This document shows, piece after piece, positions 34,761 to 42,291 of a DNA stretch of 64,000 nucleotides; position 1 is the stretch's first letter; the number at the start of each line of letters is the position of its first letter. The translations under genes and the position numbers were made by a program. The DNA is taken from the NCBI GenBank assembly GCA_964645655.1, contig CAZXZS010000003.1, forward strand, positions 62,001-126,000, read 5' to 3'. Under the pieces are notes generated by a model, which had not been told where the DNA came from, ran no database searches, and was given only the letters and a program-made list of their open reading frames with translations. The stretch comes from JAGOUA01 sp964645655. Lineage in GTDB: Bacteria; Patescibacteriota; Patescibacteriia; 2-12-FULL-60-25.

Positions 34761-34783
34761 CATAAATCCACAACGACATTTAT
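34761..34783. promoter_or_regulatory. Operator-like palindrome, copy 1
   Basis: CATAAAT-CCACAACGAC-ATTTATG: an inverted repeat with a 10-nt centre that overlaps the ATG of the zinc-ribbon gene. A near-identical copy is at 35646-35668. Confidence 0.5.
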
Positions 34784-35549
34784 GAGCTCCACCTCTACGA
34801 AGGTTTGTTCGTCCTGTAAGTCCGAGATCCATAGCGATGCCAAGAAATGCCCACATTGTCATACAGCGCTCGGTACGTGGTTTTGGCGTCATCCAATCGC
34901 TACCGCCCTCCTCGTGCTATTTGTAGGTCTGCCAATCACGATTAGCGCTCTCAGTGGCACGTCGGGTACAAGCTCCTCATCCACTACAACGACAAGCACC
35001 CAAGCCGCCGACATAAAGGCGAATCCCGAAGCATTCAAAGAAACGTTACGCAAAGAGATTGAAAATACAAAATCTTTTGATGGGGACGCCATGAGAAAGA
35101 AGCAGGTGAACGGCGAAGAGAGCCCTGCTCTCACGATATTTGAAACTTGGGGAGCTCTCGTCTCAGACGGGAAAAAGAGCACAGATCAAGAAGTGGTGAA
35201 TCTGGCTAAAGACTTAGAGAAAAGGGCATCGGTTATCCAAACAAAGGAATTCCCCCTCATGCGTAAAATCACCGGGGAGCGCTTGAAGCAAGTTCTTTGG
35301 TCCAAAGATATCGAGGTCAACCTTGCAGGCGCAAAAAACAATGTTCTTGAGTTTGTTGGCGTTGTCTTTGCCCGCAATCAGAACATCGCCAGTATTTACG
35401 GACCTGCCAGCGAGAACCTAAAGCGCCTCCGTTTCACCGAGATTAGATTTCGATGGACAGATGGAGCTGATGGATCGAAATTCACCCATACCGACGACAA
35501 GAATTTCCCAAAGGATGGAGATGTGGTCGGAAGATTTGTTGCGGAATAA
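34782..35549 (+). CDS. Zinc-ribbon membrane protein of the element
   Basis: The 255-residue product has an N-terminal zinc ribbon (CSSCKSEIHSDAKKCPHC, residues of about 8-26), a short linker and one membrane helix (ATALLVLFVGLPITISAL). A Ser/Thr tract follows, then an extracytoplasmic alpha/beta domain of about 170 residues that I cannot assign. The ribbon faces the cytoplasm. ATG 34782 lies inside an operator-like palindrome, which suggests translation or transcription control at the start site. A longer frame to 34731 lacks start signals. The gene ends in its own terminator. Confidence 0.72.
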   Translation: MSSTSTKVCSSCKSEIHSDAKKCPHCHTALGTWFWRHPIATALLVLFVGLPITISALSGTSGTSSSSTTTTSTQAADIKANPEAFKETLRKEIENTKSFDGDAMRKKQVNGEESPALTIFETWGALVSDGKKSTDQEVVNLAKDLEKRASVIQTKEFPLMRKITGERLKQVLWSKDIEVNLAGAKNNVLEFVGVVFARNQNIASIYGPASENLKRLRFTEIRFRWTDGADGSKFTHTDDKNFPKDGDVVGRFVAE

Positions 35550-35554
35550 GGAGC

Positions 35555-35588
35555 AAAAACGCCGTCACTCATGTGTGCGGCGTTTTTT
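35555..35588 (+). terminator. Terminator of the zinc-ribbon gene
   Basis: AACGCCG..CGGCGTTTTTT hairpin after the stop. Confidence 0.82.
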
Positions 35589-35639
35589 GGGTATAAAACC
35601 CAAAAACCCAAACCAAACGCCCTTCAATATGTGGATATA

Positions 35640-35705
35640 AAATCCATAAATCCACAACGATATTTATAACCCCGAACCCTTCTACGAAGTCCTGTAAGTT
35701 CTGTC
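35640..35705. repeat. Degenerate copy of the zinc-ribbon gene start region
   Basis: CCATAAATCCACAACGATATTTAT, TCTACGAA and GTCCTGTAAGT match 34758-34830 with small gaps. It reads as a decayed duplication of the palindrome plus the first codons. The rest of 35590-35996 shows no gene; small plus-strand frames there lack start signals. Confidence 0.6.
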
Positions 35706-35996
35706 TAACAGAAATTGCTACCAATTCGGTGAAGTTTCCCAATCGAGTGGACCGAGAGAAATATAGCCCTGATGACGGTCTCTGCTTTGTTCTTCTCATG
35801 GCTGTTTATCTCGCTCACTCCAGACTCACCAGCAGAAAGTCCTGCGCCATATTGTTTTGCTCAAGAACCGATCAAGGATCATGATGAATCAATGGCAAAG
35901 AGATAATGCGGTTTGGTTCGGGATGACGTATAAAACTAAAAGCAACACCTCATTTACCTTTGTGTGTAATAGGTTTAGATTTTATGCAGACAAAAT

Positions 35997-38900
35997 ATGG
36001 ACGAAATCGAATCGAATAAAAATACATTCTCGGAGCTCACTGGCACTCCTCTGCCTCAGGCTGATTTTAGTGAGCCAAAATTGACGAAACAGCAGCAGGA
36101 GCTTCGAGAGGTGCTGCGCGGTGAGTCATTCCAATTGGCTGAGATCTACGGATCTATTCATTGGAATTTGCAAAATAGACTTCCTGCTGACTGGAGAGCG
36201 CAGTCAGCCCTTTCTTCAAGAGAATTGCTACTCCATGTTTTAGGGAACCAGGAGCCAAGGAATGAAGAGGAGAGGGTGATTCTTGAAGAGGCAAAGCTGT
36301 ACATTTTACAGAATTTCAAGCCGCAAGAGGTGGAGACGCGCGAGAAAGAAGAGGCTCGTCAAAAGAGATCTGAGATACTCTTTTTCATTCTGCGAAAGCG
36401 GCCGGGTATTGCTATGAAAAGAGCCTATGAACTAACCGAACTCTGGTCGCAACCCATTCTTTTCTTCAATGGAATCGTTCACCATCAAGGAATAAGCACG
36501 GGCAAAAAGCATCTACAGGATTTGGTAAATGACCGTGATCTGAACAGTCATGTGCAGCTAATGGATAGTCTGCTAAAAGAGTTTTTTCTCGATCTCGGTT
36601 TTTTTAGTAGGACAAAAACCGTTGATGAGCTTATGGAGAAAGATGCTCCAGATCAAACGGATCTAGCCACGCTTCAACTCCACTTTGATGCTGGATCAAG
36701 CTCATTGAAGAGTTATTTCTTTGAGAAATGTAAGAACCCTGCCTGGTTTGATCTGCTGAACGGAGCCGGTCTGCTAACCGATCCTCCACAGGTAGAAGAA
36801 GATTCGTCTGGAAACCGGGTTCATCCAAAATGGCCACAATCAGCTTATCTGCTAAATATCTGTGGTCAGAAGCCTGAAGCGGTCGCAGCTCTCCTGAGAT
36901 CTCTTCCGGATACGGATAACCTCAATGTTATTGATGGTATCTTGCTAATCATAATGAATCTGCCCGCCCACATATCCAAGGGTATGGTTGATTTTATCAA
37001 GCGTAGAGCATGGCATACACGTTTTCAGTCCCCCATGATTCAAGATAGATTGGGTGAGATACTTGCGCAGCTCGCAAAAGGAGGTGAAGCTCAAGCCGCC
37101 GGGAAACTAGCCGAATATCTACTTGCGTTTGAATACGAAGAGACGATGCAGTTATATGATTGGATGAAATTTCCACCGGATGTAAGGCCTAGATTTGATA
37201 AATGGGGGCTTACGCACGTAATGTCCAAATATGTTCTTCCTTTTGGAGAAACGCAGCCCGAAGAGTTCTTCAAACTTCTTTGTAAGAAGCTGTATGCGGC
37301 TCTAAAGGCGAAGTACCCAAATAATAATGAACAGGATAAAGGCTACGATTCATCAGCAATATGGAGATCTTCAATTGATAGTCCGCAGTCTCATAACAGG
37401 GGTGACTATATCGATCAGCTCACAGATGCCCTGATTCATATAGGTCGTTTTGTGCATGCTCATCCAGAAGTCCAGTTGGATATGGACAAAGCCATTCAAG
37501 ATCAGAACACATTTTTTGATACTTTCAAGAGGCTGCGCTTATTTTTCGCTACGATCGGAAATAGCCAGCGGCAAGCTTTTGAGTTGCTTACGGATCAAGA
37601 TCTCGCCACAAGATCTAGCTGCGAAATGGAGTACCGAGCCCTACTAAAAAAGTTCTTCCCGCAAATGGATGAGGCGCAGAAAGCAGATATCCTGAATGTG
37701 CTTGGTATAGGCCAATATCCTACAGACACGGAGGGGACTTTAGATGAGGACCATAAGAGAATTAGCGAAATGCGATGTCACTACACCACGGATGTCATAA
37801 AGGACTACCTTCCGCCTTATGCTAAGCAAAGATTTGACGAGCTCACCGCAGCTTACGGCGAGCCCCAGCCAAGAATGTCAGGCATAACCTCTTGGGTCGG
37901 TCCTGTTAGCCCACTAAGTATTGATGAGATCCTGGCGATGAAGCAGGAGGATCTAATCGGATACCTCGTAATGTACAAACCTACAGGAGCTAGAGATTTC
38001 GAGGCTTCACCCGAAGGCCTAGGAAGAGAGTTTCAAGCTGCGGTTATAAAGTCGCCAGAGAGTTTTGCTTTCATGTTTGAGGCGATCAAGGTCAGCAATA
38101 TCCCCGCGCTTTATATTTATCATTTTTTGTGCGCTATTCGTAATCTGTACAGAGCCCAATCTGTCTTCGATTGGGACGGGATTCTTGATCTGTTTGAATA
38201 CCTTATCAACGAAGAAAACTGGCCGAATAATCCAGATTACCCGAGCGATTTTACCGGAGGATGGTGGATGCTGGTACAAAGAAGCTGCGCAGATCTAATG
38301 GGAGATGTTTTGTCCCAAGAAAACTGCCCCATTCCGTTTGAACAAAAAGAGAAGGTGTGGCGGATCGTTCACTCATTAGCGATTTTCAGGGATCCTGCGC
38401 CTGAGGATGACTCCTCTCTCAAAGGCGATGATCCTCATTTGGTGGCGATCAATACAACCCGTGGCGAAGCCATGAACGCTGTTATTTCGTATGGGTTATG
38501 GGTTGCTAGAAATAACCAAATTGATATTGGACAGGCGGAAAAAATGGAACCACGCCTAAAAGAGCTATTGGATGCACGTCTGGATCCGGAAAAGGAGCCG
38601 TCACCTTCTGTACGTTTCGTGTATGGTCGCAGGATCGGCAATTTGAGTTATCTGGACGAAGGTTGGTTATTGTCAAAAAAACACACCCTTTTTCCAAAAG
38701 AGAACCCGCTTCTTTGGATTGGAGCATTCCAGGGCTACTTGGGCGCTACGATTTTTCTACCACTCGCAAGGTGGTTAGAAAGCGAATATTTCATCGCTAT
38801 TGACCATTTGAAAACCAAGGCTGAGGAGAATAAATACGGGCCATCAGATATACGTCGTATGCTACCGGAACATCTAATGGTCGCTTTCGCGCATAACGGT

Positions 38901-39449
38901 GTGAGTAAAGACGTCATTTTGGCCTTTTTTAGAACGGTATACCAAGAAGCTAGAGCTGAGGCAGTAAATTATGGTGGAAGAGGCGTCCTCAACCAAGGAA
39001 TGGTGACCGAGGAAGTGGTCTCTCGTCTCGAAGATTTATGGCGTACACTTGTAGCAGATGCTACTCAAGCGGTAGACACGCTTGCGGAATTTGGTTCGTG
39101 GTTCACTTCCCCCGCATTTAGAAGTGAAGCAAAGTTAGAGCTTCTGCTCGCAACGGTAGAAAGAACAAGTGGTCAGATTGATAATCCCGATGACGTGATC
39201 GAGGCATTGAAAGAATTTGTTAGCAAAGCCGCTCTGTCAGTTACGAAAATAGCTAAATTGATACTGCTTCATCCAAAATCCACTTGGGCATTTACACTGA
39301 ATCTACAAGCCATCGTCTCTTTATTAGAAAACATTCGTGACACTGGAGACATTGAAGCGAAGAAGGAGCTAAAAGGCCTGTTGGATGATCTTGGATCGAA
39401 GGGGTATGTAGAGCAATTTAGAGAATTGGCAGCGTCACTAGAGCGGTAA
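35997..39449 (+). CDS. Large 1150-residue cargo protein of unknown function
   Basis: No catalytic motif is recognised: no Walker A, nuclease or TIR/SIR2 signature. The protein is helical throughout. Near the N-terminus, LAEIYGSIHWNLQNRLPADWRAQSALSSRELLLHVL resembles a LAxLYxGA-x(n)-AxSxRELxE helix pair that I associate with large defence-linked proteins. Near residue 820, LVAINTTRGEAMNAVISYGLWVAR resembles an AINSxRGxAxxA motif of STAND-like helical arms. Both links are from memory and need a profile search. The start follows an AT-rich stretch without a ribosome site. GC is low compared with the host. As the only large cargo of an integrase element it is a candidate phage-defence or addiction factor (inference). 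Confidence 0.75.
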   Translation: MDEIESNKNTFSELTGTPLPQADFSEPKLTKQQQELREVLRGESFQLAEIYGSIHWNLQNRLPADWRAQSALSSRELLLHVLGNQEPRNEEERVILEEAKLYILQNFKPQEVETREKEEARQKRSEILFFILRKRPGIAMKRAYELTELWSQPILFFNGIVHHQGISTGKKHLQDLVNDRDLNSHVQLMDSLLKEFFLDLGFFSRTKTVDELMEKDAPDQTDLATLQLHFDAGSSSLKSYFFEKCKNPAWFDLLNGAGLLTDPPQVEEDSSGNRVHPKWPQSAYLLNICGQKPEAVAALLRSLPDTDNLNVIDGILLIIMNLPAHISKGMVDFIKRRAWHTRFQSPMIQDRLGEILAQLAKGGEAQAAGKLAEYLLAFEYEETMQLYDWMKFPPDVRPRFDKWGLTHVMSKYVLPFGETQPEEFFKLLCKKLYAALKAKYPNNNEQDKGYDSSAIWRSSIDSPQSHNRGDYIDQLTDALIHIGRFVHAHPEVQLDMDKAIQDQNTFFDTFKRLRLFFATIGNSQRQAFELLTDQDLATRSSCEMEYRALLKKFFPQMDEAQKADILNVLGIGQYPTDTEGTLDEDHKRISEMRCHYTTDVIKDYLPPYAKQRFDELTAAYGEPQPRMSGITSWVGPVSPLSIDEILAMKQEDLIGYLVMYKPTGARDFEASPEGLGREFQAAVIKSPESFAFMFEAIKVSNIPALYIYHFLCAIRNLYRAQSVFDWDGILDLFEYLINEENWPNNPDYPSDFTGGWWMLVQRSCADLMGDVLSQENCPIPFEQKEKVWRIVHSLAIFRDPAPEDDSSLKGDDPHLVAINTTRGEAMNAVISYGLWVARNNQIDIGQAEKMEPRLKELLDARLDPEKEPSPSVRFVYGRRIGNLSYLDEGWLLSKKHTLFPKENPLLWIGAFQGYLGATIFLPLARWLESEYFIAIDHLKTKAEENKYGPSDIRRMLPEHLMVAFAHNGVSKDVILAFFRTVYQEARAEAVNYGGRGVLNQGMVTEEVVSRLEDLWRTLVADATQAVDTLAEFGSWFTSPAFRSEAKLELLLATVERTSGQIDNPDDVIEALKEFVSKAALSVTKIAKLILLHPKSTWAFTLNLQAIVSLLENIRDTGDIEAKKELKGLLDDLGSKGYVEQFRELAASLER

Positions 39450-39507
39450 CTCCTCGTAACTGAGAGATTGACTGATCTGCAATCAACCGCGAGCACTCCA
39501 AACATTA

Positions 39508-39762
39508 TTATTCTACTGTTTCAGATCCGTCATCTCTATATTTGAGGCCAAATAAGCTAAGAAATCCCTTACTGGCTCGGTTTGTGGGTTTCTTGGTATT
39601 GGATAAAGAACTCGTTTCCAGCTTATCTAAGCCCAGAGTAACTGGTTTCCCATCCTGTGAGGTCAGTGTTCCGGGGGTTTGAGGTTCTTTGCTTGGTTTA
39701 GGCTGCGGCTTTGAAACCATGCCAACCAGATCTGTAAGATTATCTTTGTTCTCTTTCTGCAT
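39508..39762 (-). CDS. Small element protein (84 residues)
   Basis: A polar, Pro/Lys/Thr-rich 84-residue protein, probably partly disordered, with a short hydrophobic patch KGFLSLFGLKYRDDG at the C-terminus. No family is recognised. It lies 22 nt downstream of the 39785-39925 ORF, so in the circular form of the element it would directly follow the recombinase gene. A recombination directionality factor is one possibility (speculative). Its start follows TAGAAT at 39772-39777, as for the recombinase gene. Confidence 0.55.
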   Translation of the reverse strand: MQKENKDNLTDLVGMVSKPQPKPSKEPQTPGTLTSQDGKPVTLGLDKLETSSLSNTKKPTNRASKGFLSLFGLKYRDDGSETVE

Positions 39763-39771
39763 ATACGGGCT

Positions 39772-39801
39772 ATTCTACTCGCTTTTACAGCGTAATCACA
39801 A
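39772..39801 (-). promoter_or_regulatory. Promoter of the 84-residue gene
   Basis: Minus-strand TTGTGA, 18-bp spacer, TAGAAT (39772-39777), then 9 nt to the ATG. It lies within the alternative recombinase tail. Confidence 0.5.
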
Positions 39802-39925
39802 TCTTGTCCGGCAAGGGCAGGCTCTCGATCACTTCCTTCATTTGGCGGTTTCGGATCTTGATGAGCGCCATATTCTCCCCGATCGACTGAAGCCAGTTCG
39901 GTGAGTGTAGTTTCGGGTCCACCAT
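39785..39925 (-). CDS. Alternative C-terminal tail of the serine recombinase (46 codons)
   Basis: The frame opens at ATG 39925, inside the right attachment core, at the same base of the core as Met545 of the recombinase (32887), and in the same phase. It encodes MVDPKLHSPNWLQS, then a basic amphipathic segment and KIVITL. In a closed circle the recombinase would read straight into it. Standing alone in the integrated state, it is probably not a separate gene but the parked end of the recombinase gene. Confidence 0.65.
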   Translation of the reverse strand: MVDPKLHSPNWLQSIGENMALIKIRNRQMKEVIESLPLPDKIVITL

Positions 39926-39926
39926 A
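39916..39926. repeat. Right attachment core (attR)
   Basis: GGTCCACCATA, identical to the left core. The bases on each side differ from the left copy. Confidence 0.82.
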
Positions 39927-39933
39927 CAAACCG

Positions 39934-39959
39934 CGTCGTTCCCCGACGTCGTTTTTTTA
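39934..39959 (+). terminator. Displaced terminator of tRNA-Ala
   Basis: CGTCG-TTCCC-CGACG then TCGTTTTTTT. In the uninterrupted chromosome this would lie about 8 nt after the tRNA. Confidence 0.65.
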
Positions 39960-40148
39960 TTCTAAGATAAGAGCCATTTTGGTGGTTCACAATTCTCCTT
40001 TCTCGTATTGAACTCCTTCAGGGAACAAAACCGATTGCGAAGGCATCCGCCTCGGCTATTTCAAATTCCATACCCCCATATGCGAACCAATCACCCATCC
40101 CAAACCGCCGTTCCCTTCCCCACCGCCAGCTGATACGATGCCGGCCAT

Positions 40149-40439
40149 ATGATCCCTCCGCTCTGCATCGTGGATGGCTCCAAAAGCGTCCGTTTCGATG
40201 GCTTGGTCCTCGACGTTTCCGGCCTCGACGGGACGGCAGACGTGAAGCGGGCCACGATCACGAACATTGAGAGGATCGGGGTTGAGGCGGCAGGAGAGGA
40301 ATGGCTTTTCTTGGTGAGGCTCCGAAACGGCGGGTTTAGCCTGGTGATTTCCACCGAGAAGAAGGCGGAATGGGAGGCGTTAGCGCACGCCGTGCGGGAG
40401 GCACAGAAGGGGCTTCCGACGGAGGCCGCGGACAAATAA
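40149..40439 (+). CDS. Small hypothetical protein
   Basis: A 96-residue protein of unknown function just outside the integrative element, with host-like GC. It is predicted to be mostly beta strand (SVRFDGLVLDVSGLDGTADVKRATITNIERIGV, WLFLVRLRNGGFSLVIST) with a C-terminal helix. This resembles a pleckstrin- or immunity-type small barrel, but no motif decides it. It is cytoplasmic, with no Cys and no membrane helix. A TACGAT box lies about 10 nt upstream, and a terminator follows. Confidence 0.6.
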   Translation: MIPPLCIVDGSKSVRFDGLVLDVSGLDGTADVKRATITNIERIGVEAAGEEWLFLVRLRNGGFSLVISTEKKAEWEALAHAVREAQKGLPTEAADK

Positions 40440-40446
40440 CTAAATC

Positions 40447-40480
40447 GATAAAAAACAAGCTATTTCACGCTTGTTTTTCT
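40447..40480 (+). terminator. Terminator of the 40149 gene
   Basis: AAAACAAGC/GCTTGTTTTT hairpin. Confidence 0.8.
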
Positions 40481-40502
40481 TGTCTCTGGGGGCATGCAAA
40501 CA

Positions 40503-40535
40503 AAAATCCCTCCCCCACCGAAGTGGAAGGAGGGC
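40503..40535 (-). terminator. Terminator of the first tandem paralog
   Basis: On the minus strand CCCTCC..CCAC/GTGG..GGAGGG then ATTTTTG. It is nearly the same as 42255-42288, so the terminators were duplicated along with the genes. Confidence 0.8.
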
Positions 40536-40538
40536 CGG

Positions 40539-42113
40539 TCAGGGCTCCGGCGGATACCGCGCGTCAAGCCGTGCCAGGAGGTCGCGGGCGAGGGCCTGCT
40601 GCTGGGCGCAGACCTGCCGGTTGAAGCGCCACTTGCCGTGAGCGTAGCGCAGGACACCGTGTTGGGCGACGCAGGCGAGGAAACGCCGGGCGAAGGCGCG
40701 CATCGACGGATTCACGGGGATCGCCCCGGTAGCGATGCCGACGATGGCCGACTCCGGCTCGATGAGGCACGGGACCATGGTATCGAGGGGCGGGAGCTCC
40801 GCCTCAGGCTCCGTGGCCGGGAAGGCGTTGAGGAACTGCGGATACCCCTCGGGACGCCAGCGGTAGCGCTGGTTGCCGTTGCAGAAGATCCGTTCCAGCA
40901 CCCGGAACCGGGTGTAGTCATCGGGCAGGATGGGCACGTCATCGCGTAGGGCGTGCTGCCAGACCTGGCCGGCGGTGCGCTCCGGAGGCGGAGGCGGGGC
41001 ATGGGCGGGGCCGATCCGCTCGACGTCGGTGTAGCGACGGTAGTCCTGGCCGCGCCAGCCGCGCTTGAAGCCCAGCTTGTGGAGGTGGTGGGTGAAGCGG
41101 TAGCGGCCGGGCGGCAACGTGACCGCATAGCGCTCCGAGAGCGGCTTCGGCCCCTTCCAAAGGTGGCGGACCAGGTCGAAATCGGCGACGTAGAGGCTGC
41201 CGACGTCCTTCGTGATGGCCCGCACGCGCTTGAGGTGGGCGGGGACGCCGGTGTCCTGCGAATCACGGGCCCGGGCGATGGTGAAGCGATGCAGGTCATC
41301 GACGTGGGCGTACCAGAGGGGCTGTGCGGCGCCGATGCGGAGCGTGGCGCACCCGAGGGCGGCGTAGGCGTGGGCGCGTTCCTCGAAGTAGGCGAGGGAC
41401 TCCTCGTCCATGCGGGGGCTCTCGCTGTACGGATGCGGGACGCGCATGTCCCCATAGACGCGGAACAGGCGATCGACGTCCGGACCTACGTAGAGCAGGC
41501 CAGACGGGACGTCGATCTCGACCTGCAGGGTCCAGTCGGGCGCGTAGGCGCAGGGCTCGTCCACCCACAGGCGCTCACCGTCGAAGACGTAGCAGAAGGG
41601 TCCGTGGCCGCAACGGCGGCACTTGACGTCGTGCATGGCGGCGAGCCGAAGCGGTCGCTCACGGAGGGCCGCCTTCCCCTCCAGGCTCTCGGTCTCGGAA
41701 CCGAGTAGGATCTTCCTGAGCGCCTCGATGCCTGCGGCGGTGATGCCGACACCGGAGCTTGAACAGGCTCCGAGGAGCCGTTCGAGCGGAAGGGCGAACG
41801 CCCCCGACCCTTCCTCCTTGCGGAAGTAGTGGTCCCGCGAGCTGATCCGTACCTCGTGGCCCCGAGGGTCGAGGCGGAACGCATGGTCTGCGAGCAAGGC
41901 AGGCGGGAGATCGTCCTTGAGGCGGTAAAGCGCATCGAACGTGTCAGCCACCATCCGTTCGTGGCTTTTGGCCCGCCAAACCCGCTTTGCCGCGGCGAAG
42001 GCGGCCCTGAGCCGGGTGTAGCCGGGGAGCAGCTGGGGCGGGAGGTGGTCGGCGATGGGATGTCCGTCCTCGGTGAGGAAATCGGCATCCTGTCCAGATG
42101 CGTCGTCCATCAT
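40539..42113 (-). CDS. Orphan Cys-motif protein, tandem paralog 1
   Basis: The 524-residue protein has a core KCRRCGHGPFCYVFDGERL..DEPC, followed by IDVPSGLLYVGPDVDRLF, HAYAALGCATLRI, LPPGRYRFTHHLHKL, RTAGQVWQHALRDD and a C-terminal QQALARDLLARLDARYPPEP. All of these recur in the neighbour at 42292. A shorter relative is at 19518. The CxxC and PC cysteines may hold zinc. No enzyme motif, signal peptide or membrane segment is seen. ATG 42113 follows AAGGAG by 5 nt; an in-frame GTG at 42119 overlaps that site. It has its own promoter, hairpin leader and terminator. Confidence 0.75.
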   Translation of the reverse strand: MMDDASGQDADFLTEDGHPIADHLPPQLLPGYTRLRAAFAAAKRVWRAKSHERMVADTFDALYRLKDDLPPALLADHAFRLDPRGHEVRISSRDHYFRKEEGSGAFALPLERLLGACSSSGVGITAAGIEALRKILLGSETESLEGKAALRERPLRLAAMHDVKCRRCGHGPFCYVFDGERLWVDEPCAYAPDWTLQVEIDVPSGLLYVGPDVDRLFRVYGDMRVPHPYSESPRMDEESLAYFEERAHAYAALGCATLRIGAAQPLWYAHVDDLHRFTIARARDSQDTGVPAHLKRVRAITKDVGSLYVADFDLVRHLWKGPKPLSERYAVTLPPGRYRFTHHLHKLGFKRGWRGQDYRRYTDVERIGPAHAPPPPPERTAGQVWQHALRDDVPILPDDYTRFRVLERIFCNGNQRYRWRPEGYPQFLNAFPATEPEAELPPLDTMVPCLIEPESAIVGIATGAIPVNPSMRAFARRFLACVAQHGVLRYAHGKWRFNRQVCAQQQALARDLLARLDARYPPEP

Positions 42114-42118
42114 CAGCA

Positions 42119-42157
42119 CTCCTTGTGCGCATCCAAGCGATCGCTTGGAAGTTGCTT
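42119..42157 (-). promoter_or_regulatory. Conserved hairpin leader, paralog 1
   Basis: In gene sense, ACTTCCAAGC-GATC-GCTTGG (stem 42133-42148), then ATGCGCAC and AAGGAG. The second paralog keeps the flanks ACTTCCAA and GCxCA and changes one stem pair in a compensating way. Confidence 0.6.
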
Positions 42158-42186
42158 ATCTTAGCAGATATTTGGCGACCCGTCAA
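42158..42186 (-). promoter_or_regulatory. Promoter of tandem paralog 1
   Basis: Minus-strand TTGACG (42181-42186), 17-bp spacer, TAAGAT (42158-42163). Confidence 0.82.
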
Positions 42187-42254
42187 GTCGCCCCTCCGCC
42201 GGCTTCAGTGATCATTCTCCCTCCGGATCCAAAGGCGATCCGCCATGCGCACAA

Positions 42255-42288
42255 GAAAAATCCCTCCCCCGCTATGCGGAAGGAGGGG
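42255..42288 (-). terminator. Terminator of the second tandem paralog
   Basis: Minus-strand CCTCC..CCGC-ATA-GCGG..GGAGG then ATTTTTC. Confidence 0.8.
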
Positions 42289-42291
42289 TCG

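Larger units (their letters stand above)
32878..39926. mobile_element. Integrative element of about 7.05 kb in tRNA-Ala
   Basis: The element is bounded by an 11-bp direct repeat and is clearly AT-richer than its flanks. It encodes a large serine recombinase at the left end, a zinc-ribbon membrane protein, a 1150-residue protein and two small ORFs at the right end. Directly beyond the right repeat, at 39934-39959, is a hairpin plus T-run that fits a terminator for the tRNA, displaced by the insertion. No conjugation, replication or phage structural gene is seen, so it is either a minimal mobilisable island or a cargo-carrying integrase element. Confidence 0.85.

Noticed and set aside
35857..36084. 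75-codon frame before the 1150-residue gene
   Set aside because: No promoter or ribosome site, and it runs into the start of the large gene in another phase.
39663..39929. 88-codon minus-strand frame at the right end of the element
   Set aside because: It overlaps the recombinase-tail frame in another phase and the 84-residue gene; the tail frame has the junction logic in its favour.
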